Numbered from the stretch's first letter, positions 1 through 7,405 are shown. The stretch is 23,457 bases of DNA from DAXETY01 sp051155755 (GCA_051155755.1 DAXETY010000097.1:1-23457), one strand, 5' to 3'. The notes: generated from the sequence alone by a model not told the origin. Numbers and translations are program-made.

Positions 1-18
1 GGTTGAGGCCTTCCGATC

Positions 19-200
19 AGGCAGGTCTTCTGACTTCCCTCCCTGCCGGCGGCCTTCCCATTCTGCAGATGGAACAGTGGCACACGATGGCCGGCAGGTT
101 TCATTTACCGGTTCAAACCGGCAAATGGAGAGTTACAGCGGCGGGCCCGTCCCCGATTTGCACGGGGTTCCCTTTTCAGCTCCAACGGAGCACCTGAACG
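19..200 (-). promoter_or_regulatory. Cobalamin riboswitch 1 (target gene lies left of the window)
   Basis: Read on the minus strand this segment has the cobalamin aptamer landmarks in order: GTGCAAATCGGGGACGGGCC, then CCGCCGCTGTAAC, and finally the 3' box GTCAGAAGACCTGCC. It follows btuD by about 95 bases and points out of the window, so it controls an unseen gene to the left, most likely for corrinoid uptake or synthesis. A possible promoter lies just upstream (TTGACT at 247-252, 17-base spacer, weak TACTAC at 224-229). I did not fold it, so the boundaries are approximate. Confidence 0.88.
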
Positions 201-295
201 GATGAAACGTCAATTTTTCATGCGTAGTAGTAAAAACCGTTTCGAAAGTCAACAACAATTCCCGGCTCGAAACCGAGGTGGTCTATTCTCCATGA

Positions 296-1090
296 TTAGC
301 TGGAAATCTGGCCGGGGACGGGAGTGACCCGCGGATAGCTCCCCGTGGGGCTGCCGTCCACTATCAGACGGCAGTTGTACACCGGTTCCAGCACTTCTCG
401 TTTGATGACTTCCTGGGGCGTGCCGCTGTGCGAGACCCTACCGCCGTCAAGCAACAGCAGCTGCCGGCCGTACATGGCGGCGAGGTTGAGGTCGTGGGAT
501 ACCATGACTACGGTCACGCCCGTGTCATGGCGCAGTTGATCCATTAAATCCATGATGCGTACCTGGTGCGCCAGGTCCAGCGAGGCGGTCGGCTCATCCA
601 GAAGAATTACCGGCGCTTGTTGGCAGACCGCCCGAGCAATCATGACCCGCTGCTGTTCGCCGCCACTGAGCTGGTCCAATCGGCGTCCGGCCAGATGGGC
701 GACCTCGGTGATGGCCATGGCTTCGTGTGCGAGTTTCGTGTCGGTCGAACTTTCGAGGGCCAGCCAGCCCTGGTGGGGGGCCCGGCCCATCAATACCAGT
801 TCCCGCACGGTGAAAGGAACATCGGCGGCAATCATCTGCGGCACGTAAGCGATGGTGCGGGCCAGCTGTTTCTTGGTAAAGCCGGCGATGGGTCGTTCCA
901 GGATCTCGATGCGTCCGCGCTGGAGCGCAACGATGCCGGCCATGATTTTCATCAGGGTGGTTTTGCCGGACCCGTTCGGGCCGATAATGATGAAGAAAGC
1001 CCTGCTTGTGATGTTCAGGCGGATATCATCCAGCACGCGGCGGTTGCCGAACGAATGGCTCAATTTGGCGATTCGAATGGCGCAGGTCAT
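296..1090 (-). CDS. btuD: Corrinoid ABC transporter ATP-binding protein BtuD
   Basis: This 264-residue cytoplasmic ATPase would power vitamin B12/corrinoid import through the BtuC permease. Visible motifs are Walker A GPNGSGKTT at residues 37-45, a Q-loop near YVPQ at 82-85, the signature LSGGEQQR at 141-148, Walker B VILLDEP at 161-167 and the switch histidine in SHD near 199. The length fits the FecE/BtuD/FhuC family. I chose the ATG at 1090 because it overlaps the btuC stop in an ATGA arrangement, the usual sign of translational coupling. The open frame extends further upstream, but only inside btuC. The family alone does not separate B12 from haem or siderophore import. The cobalamin riboswitch upstream of btuF and the CbiZ operon next door make corrinoids the best call. 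Confidence 0.93.
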   Translation of the reverse strand: MTCAIRIAKLSHSFGNRRVLDDIRLNITSRAFFIIIGPNGSGKTTLMKIMAGIVALQRGRIEILERPIAGFTKKQLARTIAYVPQMIAADVPFTVRELVLMGRAPHQGWLALESSTDTKLAHEAMAITEVAHLAGRRLDQLSGGEQQRVMIARAVCQQAPVILLDEPTASLDLAHQVRIMDLMDQLRHDTGVTVVMVSHDLNLAAMYGRQLLLLDGGRVSHSGTPQEVIKREVLEPVYNCRLIVDGSPTGSYPRVTPVPGQISS

Positions 1091-2106
1091 TTGGCCGTTC
1101 GTTTCAACAAATAGATGAACAACGGTGCGCCGACCAGGGCGGTGATCACCCCGACCGGCATCTCGCCCTGTCTGGGAAGCACCCGCGACAGCAGATCGCA
1201 CAGAATCAGGTAGGCCCCACCGCCGAGGATGCATGCCGGTACGAGGATCCGGTGGTCGGGCCCCAGCACCATCCGCAGCAGATGCGGTATCACCAGTCCC
1301 ACGAATCCCAGCAGTCCGCAGTGGCTGACGGTCGTGCTGACCATGAGCGAGGTCGTAACCAGCAGCAGCACCATGATATGGCGGGTGTTGACGCCCAGGC
1401 TTTCGGCCGTTTCGCGGCCCATGAGCATCAGGTTTAATTTCCCGGCACACAAAACCAGGACCCCGAAGCAGGGCAGGGCCACGACGGCCAGCGTCAACAC
1501 CTGGGCCAGCGCCACCGCCGACAGATCACCCATCATCCAGAACAGGATATTGTGCAGTCGGGCATCCTGGGTCAAAGAGATCAAAAATAGAATCACCGCC
1601 CCGCAGAATGCGTTGACCATGACCCCGGCCAGCAGCAGGGAGTCTTTTTTCAGAATCGAATCCCCGGACGCCAGCACCAGCAACAGTCCCAGGGTGGCAG
1701 TGCTGCCGGCAAAAGCCGTGAAACTGACGCCGGTGAAGCGGCCCAGCCCGGCCAGGATGCCGACGATGGCGCCGATGGCCGACCCACCGGAAATCCCCAG
1801 AATGTAGGGCTCGGCCAGGGGATTGCGCAGCAGAGCCTGGAACACGAGGCCGCCCAGAGCCAATACCGCACCCACCAGCGCGGCGGTCAAAACCCGTGGG
1901 AGTCGGATGCGCCAGATGATGGTCTCCAGCATCGGCTCGACCGTGGCAGTGTCGGTCAGCGCGGAAAAAAAGGTCTGCAGACCGTTCATGCGGTCGCCGG
2001 CCGATCCGTAAGACAAGCCCAGCACGCCCATGCCCAGCAGCAGAACCAGCAGCCCGGCCGAGGATGCGATCAGGCGGCGGCTGCTTATGGAATCTGGCGA
2101 TTTCAC
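1087..2106 (-). CDS. btuC: Corrinoid ABC transporter permease BtuC
   Basis: This 339-residue inner-membrane permease of the FecCD/BtuC family is hydrophobic along most of its length, consistent with about nine or ten membrane helices. Family landmarks are RIRLPRVLTAALVGAVLALG, then NPLAEPYILGISGGSAIGAI, and the coupling region GLLGFVGLVIPHLLRMVLGP near the C-terminus. The start is a GTG at 2106 that overlaps the btuF stop (GTGA), and the 3' end overlaps btuD by four bases, so btuF, btuC and btuD form one tightly coupled operon. An in-frame extension upstream exists but lies inside btuF. Substrate is inferred from the cobalamin riboswitch that precedes the operon. Confidence 0.93.
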   Translation of the reverse strand: MKSPDSISSRRLIASSAGLLVLLLGMGVLGLSYGSAGDRMNGLQTFFSALTDTATVEPMLETIIWRIRLPRVLTAALVGAVLALGGLVFQALLRNPLAEPYILGISGGSAIGAIVGILAGLGRFTGVSFTAFAGSTATLGLLLVLASGDSILKKDSLLLAGVMVNAFCGAVILFLISLTQDARLHNILFWMMGDLSAVALAQVLTLAVVALPCFGVLVLCAGKLNLMLMGRETAESLGVNTRHIMVLLLVTTSLMVSTTVSHCGLLGFVGLVIPHLLRMVLGPDHRILVPACILGGGAYLILCDLLSRVLPRQGEMPVGVITALVGAPLFIYLLKRTAK

Positions 2107-3032
2107 GGTTGGCTCGCAAACGCTTGAGGATGGATCAGGCGGGCGAGCAATTCCAGGCCTTCTAGCAGACGGGGACCCGGGCGGTCGAAGACATCCGAGT
2201 CCACCAGGTGAATTCGGCCGGTCTGCGCTGCCGGCAGGTCGGGCCAGCGCTGCCATTCGGTCTTGACCGCTTCGAAAACGGCCTGGCGCGCCATGGAGGT
2301 GATGATTAGCACCTCCGGTGCCAGCGCCAGCACCTGTTCGCGGCTGTAGCGCGGATAGGGATTCGGTCCGGCCGCCACGTTGGTGCCGCCGGCAGCTTCG
2401 ATGATCTCGTGGATCAGCGTGTTTGAGCCGACCGAGACGATCGGCGCGATGCCGATCTGGAAAAACACCCGCGGCTTCTGCGAGACGGCGGCCACTTTGG
2501 CGGTGACGCCCTCGATGCGGGCCTGCATGCGCTTCACGATGCGAACGGCTTGTTCGGAAGCATTGAGCAGGCGGCCGAGTTCGCCGATGGTCTCCATCAC
2601 GGTGGCCAGGTCGCGGGGATCCACGGCGTAGACCGGTATGCCCATCGCCTCCAGACGGAGGACAATCGATTTCGGATTGCCGTCTTTGACGGCGATGCAA
2701 AGGTCCGGATCGCTGGCGACGATTTTTTCCAGATCCAGGTGAATGTAAGACCCCACTCTGGGCAGCGTGCGGGCTGTGGGCGGGTAATCGCTGTAGCGGG
2801 TGGCGCCCACAAGACGCCGGCCCTGCCCCAGGGCGAAGATCATTTCAGTGATGCTCGGCGCCAGAGCGACGACACGCTGCGGATCTGCCGGTACGGCGAC
2901 CGTACGTCCGGTCTGATCTGTCAGCAGCCGATCTTCGAGCTCCGAGCCTTGTGCGCCGACTTCATAACGAAGCGCCAGACCTGCGAACAAGAAAATCATT
3001 AATTTTACGGAGTGATTCCGGATTAAATTCAT
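2103..3032 (-). CDS. btuF: Periplasmic corrinoid-binding protein BtuF
   Basis: This 309-residue protein is the substrate-binding component that delivers corrinoids to BtuCD. The N-terminus (about residues 1-28) has basic residues, a hydrophobic core and a likely cleavage site after VGAQ, typical of a Sec signal peptide. The body matches class III (BtuF/FhuD-type) binding proteins: GRTVAVPADPQRVVALAPSI, then TEMIFALGQGRRLVGATRYS, and a C-terminal half with VSVGSNTLIHEIIEAAGGTN. It is first in the btuFCD operon and is preceded by a riboswitch and an intrinsic terminator, so it should be expressed when cobalamin is scarce. A second, diverged BtuF domain occurs in the 3944-5962 fusion. No frameshift or truncation is seen. 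Confidence 0.92.
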   Translation of the reverse strand: MNLIRNHSVKLMIFLFAGLALRYEVGAQGSELEDRLLTDQTGRTVAVPADPQRVVALAPSITEMIFALGQGRRLVGATRYSDYPPTARTLPRVGSYIHLDLEKIVASDPDLCIAVKDGNPKSIVLRLEAMGIPVYAVDPRDLATVMETIGELGRLLNASEQAVRIVKRMQARIEGVTAKVAAVSQKPRVFFQIGIAPIVSVGSNTLIHEIIEAAGGTNVAAGPNPYPRYSREQVLALAPEVLIITSMARQAVFEAVKTEWQRWPDLPAAQTGRIHLVDSDVFDRPGPRLLEGLELLARLIHPQAFASQP

Positions 3033-3136
3033 TGCGAAATACCGGATCGACGTTTCGTTTTGCCGTCTTCAGGCTGGGATTCGGCGGTATCGATCCCTTA
3101 CGGCTCTTTGAAGCTCAATTTCGACTGAGAAACGGT

Positions 3137-3167
3137 AAAAAAAACCGTCCGGTCGAAACCAGGACGG
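3137..3167 (-). terminator. Rho-independent terminator of the btuF leader
   Basis: On the minus strand CCGTCC(TGG) pairs with (CC)GGACGG around a TTTCGA loop, followed by eight T residues. It lies between riboswitch 2 and btuF, about 105 bases before the start codon, so it is the likely expression platform: ligand binding would favour termination. The same element recurs at 5979-6009. Confidence 0.9.
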
Positions 3168-3234
3168 GTATGAGTGCCATGAGTGGCTGTTTCGACTGAG
3201 CCCCGCCCTCGAAGGCTCCTGTTGCGTCTGCATT

Positions 3235-3386
3235 CCGGCAGGTCTCCTGGCTCGTGGATCGATCTACTGGCCGCCTCTTCCCGATCCTTGCCGATCAGTG
3301 AGTTGGTGCGGTGTTCGTCCCCACTTACAGTGGCGTGCCCGCAGCGGATTTTCACCGCTTTCCCTGTTAGGCCTTTCAGGCACCGG
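3235..3386 (-). promoter_or_regulatory. Cobalamin riboswitch 2, controlling btuFCD
   Basis: The minus strand reads GGTGCC, then GGTGAAAATCCGCTGCGGGC, then the B12 box region CACGCCACTGTAAGTGGGGA, and ends with CCAGGAGACCTGCC. These are the conserved aptamer segments in the correct order. The element lies 200-350 bases upstream of btuF with a terminator in between, so control is probably by transcription termination. Confidence 0.94.
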
Positions 3387-3399
3387 AATTCAAAATTTC

Positions 3400-3429
3400 T
3401 TGATATCTCCGGTGGGAATTCGGTGTCAA
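3400..3429 (-). promoter_or_regulatory. Sigma-70-type promoter for the btuFCD leader
   Basis: On the minus strand TTGACA (3424-3429) and TATCAA (3400-3405) are separated by 18 bases, immediately upstream of riboswitch 2. The same two hexamers with the same spacing occur at 6242-6271, and this conservation supports function. Confidence 0.7.
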
Positions 3430-3543
3430 GGAGAAACGATCGTCATTTTTTACGGGATGGAGCGGCTGAACATGTGGGTGAGCTGGAAACGCACCCCACT
3501 GCCGGCGGCAAACTGCCGTATATCGCGACTCTCATTTTGGCTT

Positions 3544-3906
3544 TCAGCAATTGCTCCGCTTCAGTTCAGGCTCATCCAGGGCACTTCGAGTTGCAGCAAA
3601 TCCTCCGCCAGGGTGACGGCGGCGAAGTTTTTCCGCAACCACTGTCGGAAAGAGCGGCTCAGCACGGGGTCCTCGAACCGAATAAACTCCCGAAGGCATT
3701 CCAGATCCTGTTGAATGCGCCAGTACAAGTGCATGGGCGTTTCCTTTCTTGCCTAGCTCCGCCAAGGCGAGGGCCCGGCCGGTTTCCAGCGGCGGGATTC
3801 CCATCGGATTGGAGCGCCGGCCGGAGAGGGTGTCCGAATAAAGTTTGATGGTGTCCAGCACGGGCACGTCCAGGTCCGTCAGGGTCCGCCGCAGGTCCTC
3901 GTTCAT
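3544..3906 (-). CDS. Doubtful hypothetical ORF (120 aa) after btuF-cbiZ, possibly frameshifted
   Basis: An ATG at 3906, 38 bases after the cbiZ stop, opens a frame beginning MNEDLRRTLTDLDVPVLDTI. The first ~55 residues look protein-like. The rest, which overlaps the better 57-residue frame at 3561-3734, is Ser/Pro/Arg/Gly-rich and looks like out-of-frame translation. A single-base shift near 3755 would put the first part in frame with a TAG that is followed by a normal ribosome binding site for the 57-residue gene. I therefore suspect a short gene of about 50 residues with an indel or sequencing error. No family is recognised. Confidence 0.3.
   Translation of the reverse strand: MNEDLRRTLTDLDVPVLDTIKLYSDTLSGRRSNPMGIPPLETGRALALAELGKKGNAHALVLAHSTGSGMPSGVYSVRGPRAEPLFPTVVAEKLRRRHPGGGFAATRSALDEPELKRSNC
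3561..3734 (-). CDS. Small hypothetical protein (57 aa) at the end of the btuF-cbiZ operon
   Basis: The reading frame starts MHLYWRIQQDLECLREFIRF and ends LLQLEVPWMSLN. It is preceded by AAAGGA about seven bases before the ATG, with an in-frame TAG just upstream. The composition (aromatic residues, mixed charge, no low-complexity bias) looks like a real soluble helical peptide and is better than the overlapping frame at 3544-3906. I recognise no family. It would be the last gene of the cbiZ operon, just before the promoter of the next riboswitch leader. A role in corrinoid salvage would rest on position only. Confidence 0.45.
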   Translation of the reverse strand: MHLYWRIQQDLECLREFIRFEDPVLSRSFRQWLRKNFAAVTLAEDLLQLEVPWMSLN

Positions 3907-3943
3907 GGCTGAATAAAATGTGTTTGACGGGCGGTCAAAAGCA

Positions 3944-5962
3944 TCAACGAGGGCTTCCTTGGGATTCTGCGCGCTGAGATATGCCGCTGAGCAGGGCATC
4001 GAAAGCCAGCTTCAATACCGGCGGCAGGGATTGGGTGTAGGTAAAATCGTGTTTGACGACGATCGATTGACCGGCAATGGCTTCGGCCGTCCGGTCACAC
4101 CAACCCTGGAACCGGTCCAGGTCCTCGATCAATCCGCGTTGGTAATCGTCGCTGAGGGCCAGGGCGGCTTCGATGAATCCGGCGTATGCGGGGTCCATCA
4201 GCAGACGCTCCAACTCGCAGCTCAGGGTGTGACTGGCGATCCCGCAGGCGCACTCGTCCACCAGGCCGAAAAGACTGATTTTGCGATCGTCGAGGCGGTG
4301 CATGAGGTGGCGCCGCCCGACGATGCCGTTCTGCTTGAAAACCGCCTCGCGGACCCCCGCGTAAACAGCTTTGGCAATCAGTTCGCCAATCTTTGTATGA
4401 CCGCCGGCATTGTCGATGCGTTGGCCACTCCCTTGCACGACGATGATGTTATCGGTGCCCGTTCCGGTGGCCGGGTTGGTGATGCCGGAATAGCTGCTGC
4501 GGATGTCCAGGTCCTGCAGGGCCGCGGTTTTCGCCTCGGTGGCCGAGACGATGGCCCGGTTCATGGCCCGGGGGGTCAGCTGCATGTTGGTCAGGATCAG
4601 CATGTTGATGGTGCCCGGTTCGTAGTAGGTGCCGATGTCTGCGGCCATGCGCATGGCATTGGAGCGAACCCCGGCGGTTACCAGAGCAAAGACGCGCATC
4701 TCTTTGAACTGCTGGTCTTGGACCGACAGATTATCCATGTCGGCCCCGGTAAAGAGCATGGCGGTGTCGACTGTCTCGCAGCCGATGGTTTGCAGCAGCT
4801 GTTTGCGGGATGCTTCCAGGCCGATGCGGTGATACAGGGCCCACACCTGGGGCGGCGAATAGCTGTTGCCGACAAAGCGAATCCTTTTTCGGAACCCCTC
4901 CAGGGTGGAGGCAACGGACATGGGCCCGGACAGGTGCACCAGCAGGGTCTTGTGGATGAAATCGTGGACCGAACTATCCACGATCTCGACCTTTTTCACG
5001 TAATCCAGGGACAGAGCCAGGGATCGGGATCCGGTCCGGCCGTCCGGTCTAACCGGCGGCAGTTCGGCATATTCATCGGCGTAAATGCGGGAGGCCAGGC
5101 AGCTGACAAAATAGCCGCTGCGGGTGGCCATGCGGCAGGTCAAATCGCAGGGAAAGTAAATCACCCGGCCGTTTTTGACGGCATCCACCTCCCGCCAGCC
5201 GGGCCGGTCGAAGAGTTTCGCAGCCGCCTGACGATCGCCGCCGCAGCCGTAAATCACCTGGGGATTAAAATCTTGCCACTGCTCGAGGGTGACCGGCACG
5301 ACGCTGCCCGTTTGACCGAAGTCCGGCGGGATGCCGCCGGCCCGGCGAATCATCTCATTCTGGAAACTCTCGGCCCCGGGCGTCATGACCTGATCGCGCC
5401 CCATCAGGCGCATGACCCGTTTGCGCCCGGGCTCGGGGATGGCAGCCGTTTTTCTACGAGTGTGGGTAAGTTCGGCCTCGATCTCCTGTATCAGCGCTGC
5501 GGCAGCCGTCTCGCGTCCGAACCACCGGCCTAGCAGCCGGATGGTCGCAAACAGGGCCGCGAAAGAGGCCAGCGGCAGCTCGATGAGCTGAGGGCGATTC
5601 GGGCCGACATAGGCCTCGATGACCGATGCGTGGAGGTCGGCAATGAACAGGACATCGGGCTGCAGGGCGTCGATGCGCTCCATCGAGGGGGCAAAAAAAC
5701 CGCCGACCACCAGCTTGACGGCGGACTCCGGCGGAAAGTTGTCGTGATAGGTCACCCCGACCACCGCATCGCCGGCCCCGATGCGAAAGAGGATTTCGGT
5801 GACCGACGGCACGATGGATACCACCCGTTGGTGGGGGTGGTCAAAGGAGATCGTGCGACCGGCGGCGTCCTGAAAGACCGGGTCGACTTCTGCGTAACCT
5901 CCCCCGGGATGAAAAAGCAAAAGGGCCAGCAAAATCATCACAATTAATAAGCTACATCGCAT
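3944..5962 (-). CDS. Secreted BtuF-CbiZ fusion: corrinoid-binding domain plus adenosylcobinamide amidohydrolase
   Basis: This 672-residue protein joins two corrinoid functions. Residues 1-24 form a signal peptide (hydrophobic LLIVMILLALLLF, cleavage near GYA). Residues 25-300 are a BtuF-like binding domain (GRTISFDHPHQRVVSIVPSV, then TEILFRIGAGDAVVGVTYHD). Residues ~330-555 match CbiZ, with TAMLFTGADMDNLSV at 400-414, VTAGVRSNAMRMAAD at 428-442 and the hallmark GITNPATGTGTDNI at 493-506. The remaining ~115 residues are helical and unassigned. CbiZ removes the lower-ligand side chain of adenosylcobinamide, giving adenosylcobyric acid for reassembly. Because of the signal peptide, the CbiZ domain should act outside the cytoplasm, which is unusual. 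I chose the ATG at 5962 because GAGAGG lies six bases upstream; the longer frame would run into the terminator. Riboswitch 3 precedes it. Confidence 0.88.
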   Translation of the reverse strand: MRCSLLIVMILLALLLFHPGGGYAEVDPVFQDAAGRTISFDHPHQRVVSIVPSVTEILFRIGAGDAVVGVTYHDNFPPESAVKLVVGGFFAPSMERIDALQPDVLFIADLHASVIEAYVGPNRPQLIELPLASFAALFATIRLLGRWFGRETAAAALIQEIEAELTHTRRKTAAIPEPGRKRVMRLMGRDQVMTPGAESFQNEMIRRAGGIPPDFGQTGSVVPVTLEQWQDFNPQVIYGCGGDRQAAAKLFDRPGWREVDAVKNGRVIYFPCDLTCRMATRSGYFVSCLASRIYADEYAELPPVRPDGRTGSRSLALSLDYVKKVEIVDSSVHDFIHKTLLVHLSGPMSVASTLEGFRKRIRFVGNSYSPPQVWALYHRIGLEASRKQLLQTIGCETVDTAMLFTGADMDNLSVQDQQFKEMRVFALVTAGVRSNAMRMAADIGTYYEPGTINMLILTNMQLTPRAMNRAIVSATEAKTAALQDLDIRSSYSGITNPATGTGTDNIIVVQGSGQRIDNAGGHTKIGELIAKAVYAGVREAVFKQNGIVGRRHLMHRLDDRKISLFGLVDECACGIASHTLSCELERLLMDPAYAGFIEAALALSDDYQRGLIEDLDRFQGWCDRTAEAIAGQSIVVKHDFTYTQSLPPVLKLAFDALLSGISQRAESQGSPR

Positions 5963-5978
5963 GTCATGCCTCTCAAGC

Positions 5979-6009
5979 AAAAAAAACCGTCCGGTCGAAA
6001 ACCAGACGG
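5979..6009 (-). terminator. Rho-independent terminator of the btuF-cbiZ leader
   Basis: The minus strand CCGTC(T)GGT pairs with ACC(G)GACGG around a short loop and is followed by eight T residues. It lies only 16 bases before the btuF-cbiZ start codon and corresponds to the hairpin at 3137-3167, with the loop longer by one base. Confidence 0.88.
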
Positions 6010-6076
6010 GTACATGTGCCACAGGTGGCATCACCGTCAAAGCCTCGACCTCGAAGGCTCGCGCTATGTCTACATG

Positions 6077-6230
6077 CCGGCAGGTCTCCTGGCTTGTGGA
6101 TCGATCTACTGGCCGCCTCTTCCCGATCCGTCCGGATCAGTGAGCTAATGCGGTGTTCGTCCCCACTTACAGTGGCGTGACCGCAGCGGATTTTCACCGC
6201 TTTCCCTTGTTAGGCCGGCAGGCACCGGAA
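6077..6230 (-). promoter_or_regulatory. Cobalamin riboswitch 3, controlling btuF-cbiZ
   Basis: The minus strand shows GGTGCC, GGTGAAAATCCGCTGCGGTC, CACGCCACTGTAAGTGGGGA and CCAGGAGACCTGCC in order. It is nearly identical to riboswitch 2. The terminator at 5979-6009 provides the expression platform. Confidence 0.94.
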
Positions 6231-6241
6231 TTCAAGATTTC

Positions 6242-6271
6242 TTGATATTCCCGGTGGGAATTCGGTGTCAA
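6242..6271 (-). promoter_or_regulatory. Sigma-70-type promoter for the btuF-cbiZ leader
   Basis: On the minus strand TTGACA (6266-6271) and TATCAA (6242-6247) are 18 bases apart, directly before riboswitch 3, matching the promoter at 3400-3429. Confidence 0.7.
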
Positions 6272-6286
6272 GGAGAAACCATCGTC

Positions 6287-6528
6287 GTTGGCGCAGAGGT
6301 AGATCTGTCGTGAGATAACGGTGAAAATAATTGATCCAGGTACATGGGACCCGTTCAGTGAGTCCTGAGCCAGCGCTGTCGATGGCGGTCAGATATTACG
6401 CAAGGAGAGTTTGGGGCGCTCCGCAATGGGTGGCCGGCTTCGCTCGGAATCGGTTGCCGGAATCGAGCGGAATACGCAGATGAAAAGAGCAACTTGGCAT
6501 GTTTGAACAGACGTGATAGGGTTTATTA
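6287..6528. other. Gene-free spacer between riboswitch 3 and hicA
   Basis: I see no convincing coding frame or RNA here. Minus-strand frames in this stretch overlap hicA and have poor composition. The stretch should contain the hicAB promoter, but no clear hexamer pair stands out. Confidence 0.6.
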
Positions 6529-6783
6529 ATGGGCAAACTCGAAAAGCTGTACGAACACATATTGATGAGGAGATCAGACGCAAATGTACAGTTTGAAGCA
6601 TTGTGTGCCCTACTCAGGCGCCTTGGATTTGACGAGCGCATCCGGGGTGACCATCATATTTTTACCAAGGATGGGGTGGATGAGATCTTAAATCTGCAAC
6701 CTAAAAAGGGAAAAGGGAAGCCGTATCAAGTTAAGCAAGTCAGGGATGTGATCCTGAAATATCATATTCGTATTGGAGATTAA
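6529..6783 (+). CDS. hicA: HicA-family mRNA interferase toxin
   Basis: This 84-residue protein has the small double-stranded-RNA-binding-like fold expected of HicA toxins, which cleave mRNA. Family features are the N-terminal helix containing FEALCALLRRLGF, the strand with the catalytic histidine region RIRGDHHIFTKDGV (residues 38-50, His42/His43), and the C-terminal lysine-rich segment KGKGKPYQVKQVRDVILKY. The length is typical. The start has AGGG about eight bases upstream. The hicB gene begins two bases after its stop, the standard toxin-first order. Mean base composition is lower in GC than the flanking transport genes, consistent with an acquired module. Confidence 0.87.
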   Translation: MGKLEKLYEHILMRRSDANVQFEALCALLRRLGFDERIRGDHHIFTKDGVDEILNLQPKKGKGKPYQVKQVRDVILKYHIRIGD

Positions 6784-6785
6784 CG

Positions 6786-6998
6786 ATGGATAAAAAATAC
6801 GAAATTATTATCTTTTGGAGTAACGAGGACAATGCTTTTGTAGCCGAGGTGCCGGAGCTTCCCGGTTGCATGGCGGACGGTGAGACCTACCAAGAAGCCC
6901 TGAGAAACGCGGAAATAATTATCGATGAGTGGCTCGAAACTGCCAAAAGGCTCGGTAGACCGATCCCAAAACCGAAAGGCCGTCTTGCGTATGCCTGA
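6786..6998 (+). CDS. hicB: HicB-family antitoxin
   Basis: This 70-residue protein carries the partially degraded RNase-H-like fold of HicB antitoxins: YEIIIFWSNEDNAFVAEVPE, then LPGCMADGETYQEALRNAEI and a C-terminal helix DEWLETAKRLGRPIPKPKGR. It would bind and block the HicA toxin encoded immediately upstream. It ends right after the core domain and lacks the C-terminal DNA-binding domain found in longer HicB proteins, so autoregulation may be weak or use another surface. The gene starts two bases after the hicA stop. Confidence 0.9.
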   Translation: MDKKYEIIIFWSNEDNAFVAEVPELPGCMADGETYQEALRNAEIIIDEWLETAKRLGRPIPKPKGRLAYA

Positions 6999-7371
6999 TC
7001 GGCTATCCTGACCGCACAACAACCGAACTCAACAGACCCCAAAAGCTCGCGACGAGCTGGTGTATATGATTTCTTTGATTTCTTCTTTGATTTCTTGTCG
7101 GACCAAGCTATGTAGCTTTTCGCCACTGTCGAAAACCGCGTGACCGTGGCTGTGATAGTGTCCGTTGCAATCCTAATAGATCACGTTCAGGTAATAGATT
7201 TCCTCGCTGTCGATGCAGAAGGCCTCCGCGCCGGCCAGCGGAATCGGCGCGGTCGGCCTGCCGGTTTTAGGTCGCCTGGAAATGGTATCGTCTCCGGCAA
7301 CCGCGGCATCGCTTGGGCTGCTGTCCGGAATTCGCACGTTCCGATTTTTTTCACCTTTAAATCCTCTCTTG
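6999..7371. other. Gene-poor stretch after hicAB and beyond the orphan riboswitch terminator
   Basis: No intact gene is convincing over these ~370 bases. The stretch contains a short tandem-like repeat (two copies of TTTCTTTGATTTCTTC-like sequence near 7069-7097) and a minus-strand reading frame interrupted by a TAG codon, listed separately. It may be a scar left by loss of the gene once controlled by riboswitch 4. Confidence 0.5.
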
Positions 7372-7394
7372 AAAAAAACCCCGACCTTTTCCAT
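7029..7394 (-). pseudogene. Possible degraded gene with an in-frame TAG downstream of riboswitch 4
   Basis: On the minus strand a frame reads through AFCIDSEEIYYLNVIY, meets TAG at 7173-7175, and continues in frame for 47 more residues beginning DCNGHYHSHGHAVFDSGEKL before a TGA at 7029-7031. The sequence on both sides of the TAG looks protein-like, while the first ~50 residues, which start inside the terminator hairpin, do not. The simplest reading is a remnant of a gene formerly under riboswitch 4. A read-through or recoded TAG is possible but unsupported. I do not recognise the family. Confidence 0.25.
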
Positions 7395-7405
7395 AAAGAT
7401 CGGGG
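7372..7405 (-). terminator. Rho-independent terminator after riboswitch 4
   Basis: The minus strand CCCCGATC (7398-7405) pairs with GGTCGGGG (7379-7386) around an 11-base loop and is followed by seven T residues (7372-7378). It lies about 75 bases past the riboswitch aptamer and is a likely expression platform, yet no intact gene follows. Confidence 0.9.

Larger units (their letters stand above)
3137..3444 (-). repeat. Duplicated riboswitch leader, copy A (upstream of btuF)
   Basis: This ~310-base unit holds promoter, cobalamin aptamer and terminator and is closely similar by eye to 5979-6286. The aptamer core and promoter are nearly identical. The spacer between aptamer and terminator (about 3170-3230) has diverged more. 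The two copies are in the same orientation and about 2.8 kb apart. Confidence 0.9.
5979..6286 (-). repeat. Duplicated riboswitch leader, copy B (upstream of btuF-cbiZ)
   Basis: This is the second copy of the ~310-base promoter-riboswitch-terminator unit found at 3137-3444, in the same orientation. Similarity covers the upstream GGAGAAAC box, both promoter hexamers, the whole aptamer and the terminator. Confidence 0.9.

Noticed and set aside
240..290. Possible terminator after btuD
   Set aside because: Only a 4-5 base stem (CTCGG/CCGGG region) is present and no T-run follows on the minus strand.
3920..5533. Long plus-strand open frame (537 codons) opposite btuF-cbiZ
   Set aside because: Its composition is Gly/Ala/Asp/His-rich with no family motifs, and it is the exact antisense of a gene with clear BtuF and CbiZ motifs. 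It is a high-GC shadow frame.
7069..7097. TTTGATTTCTT short direct repeats as a possible CRISPR or attachment site
   Set aside because: There are only two short degenerate copies, without regular spacers, partner inverted repeats or an integrase nearby.
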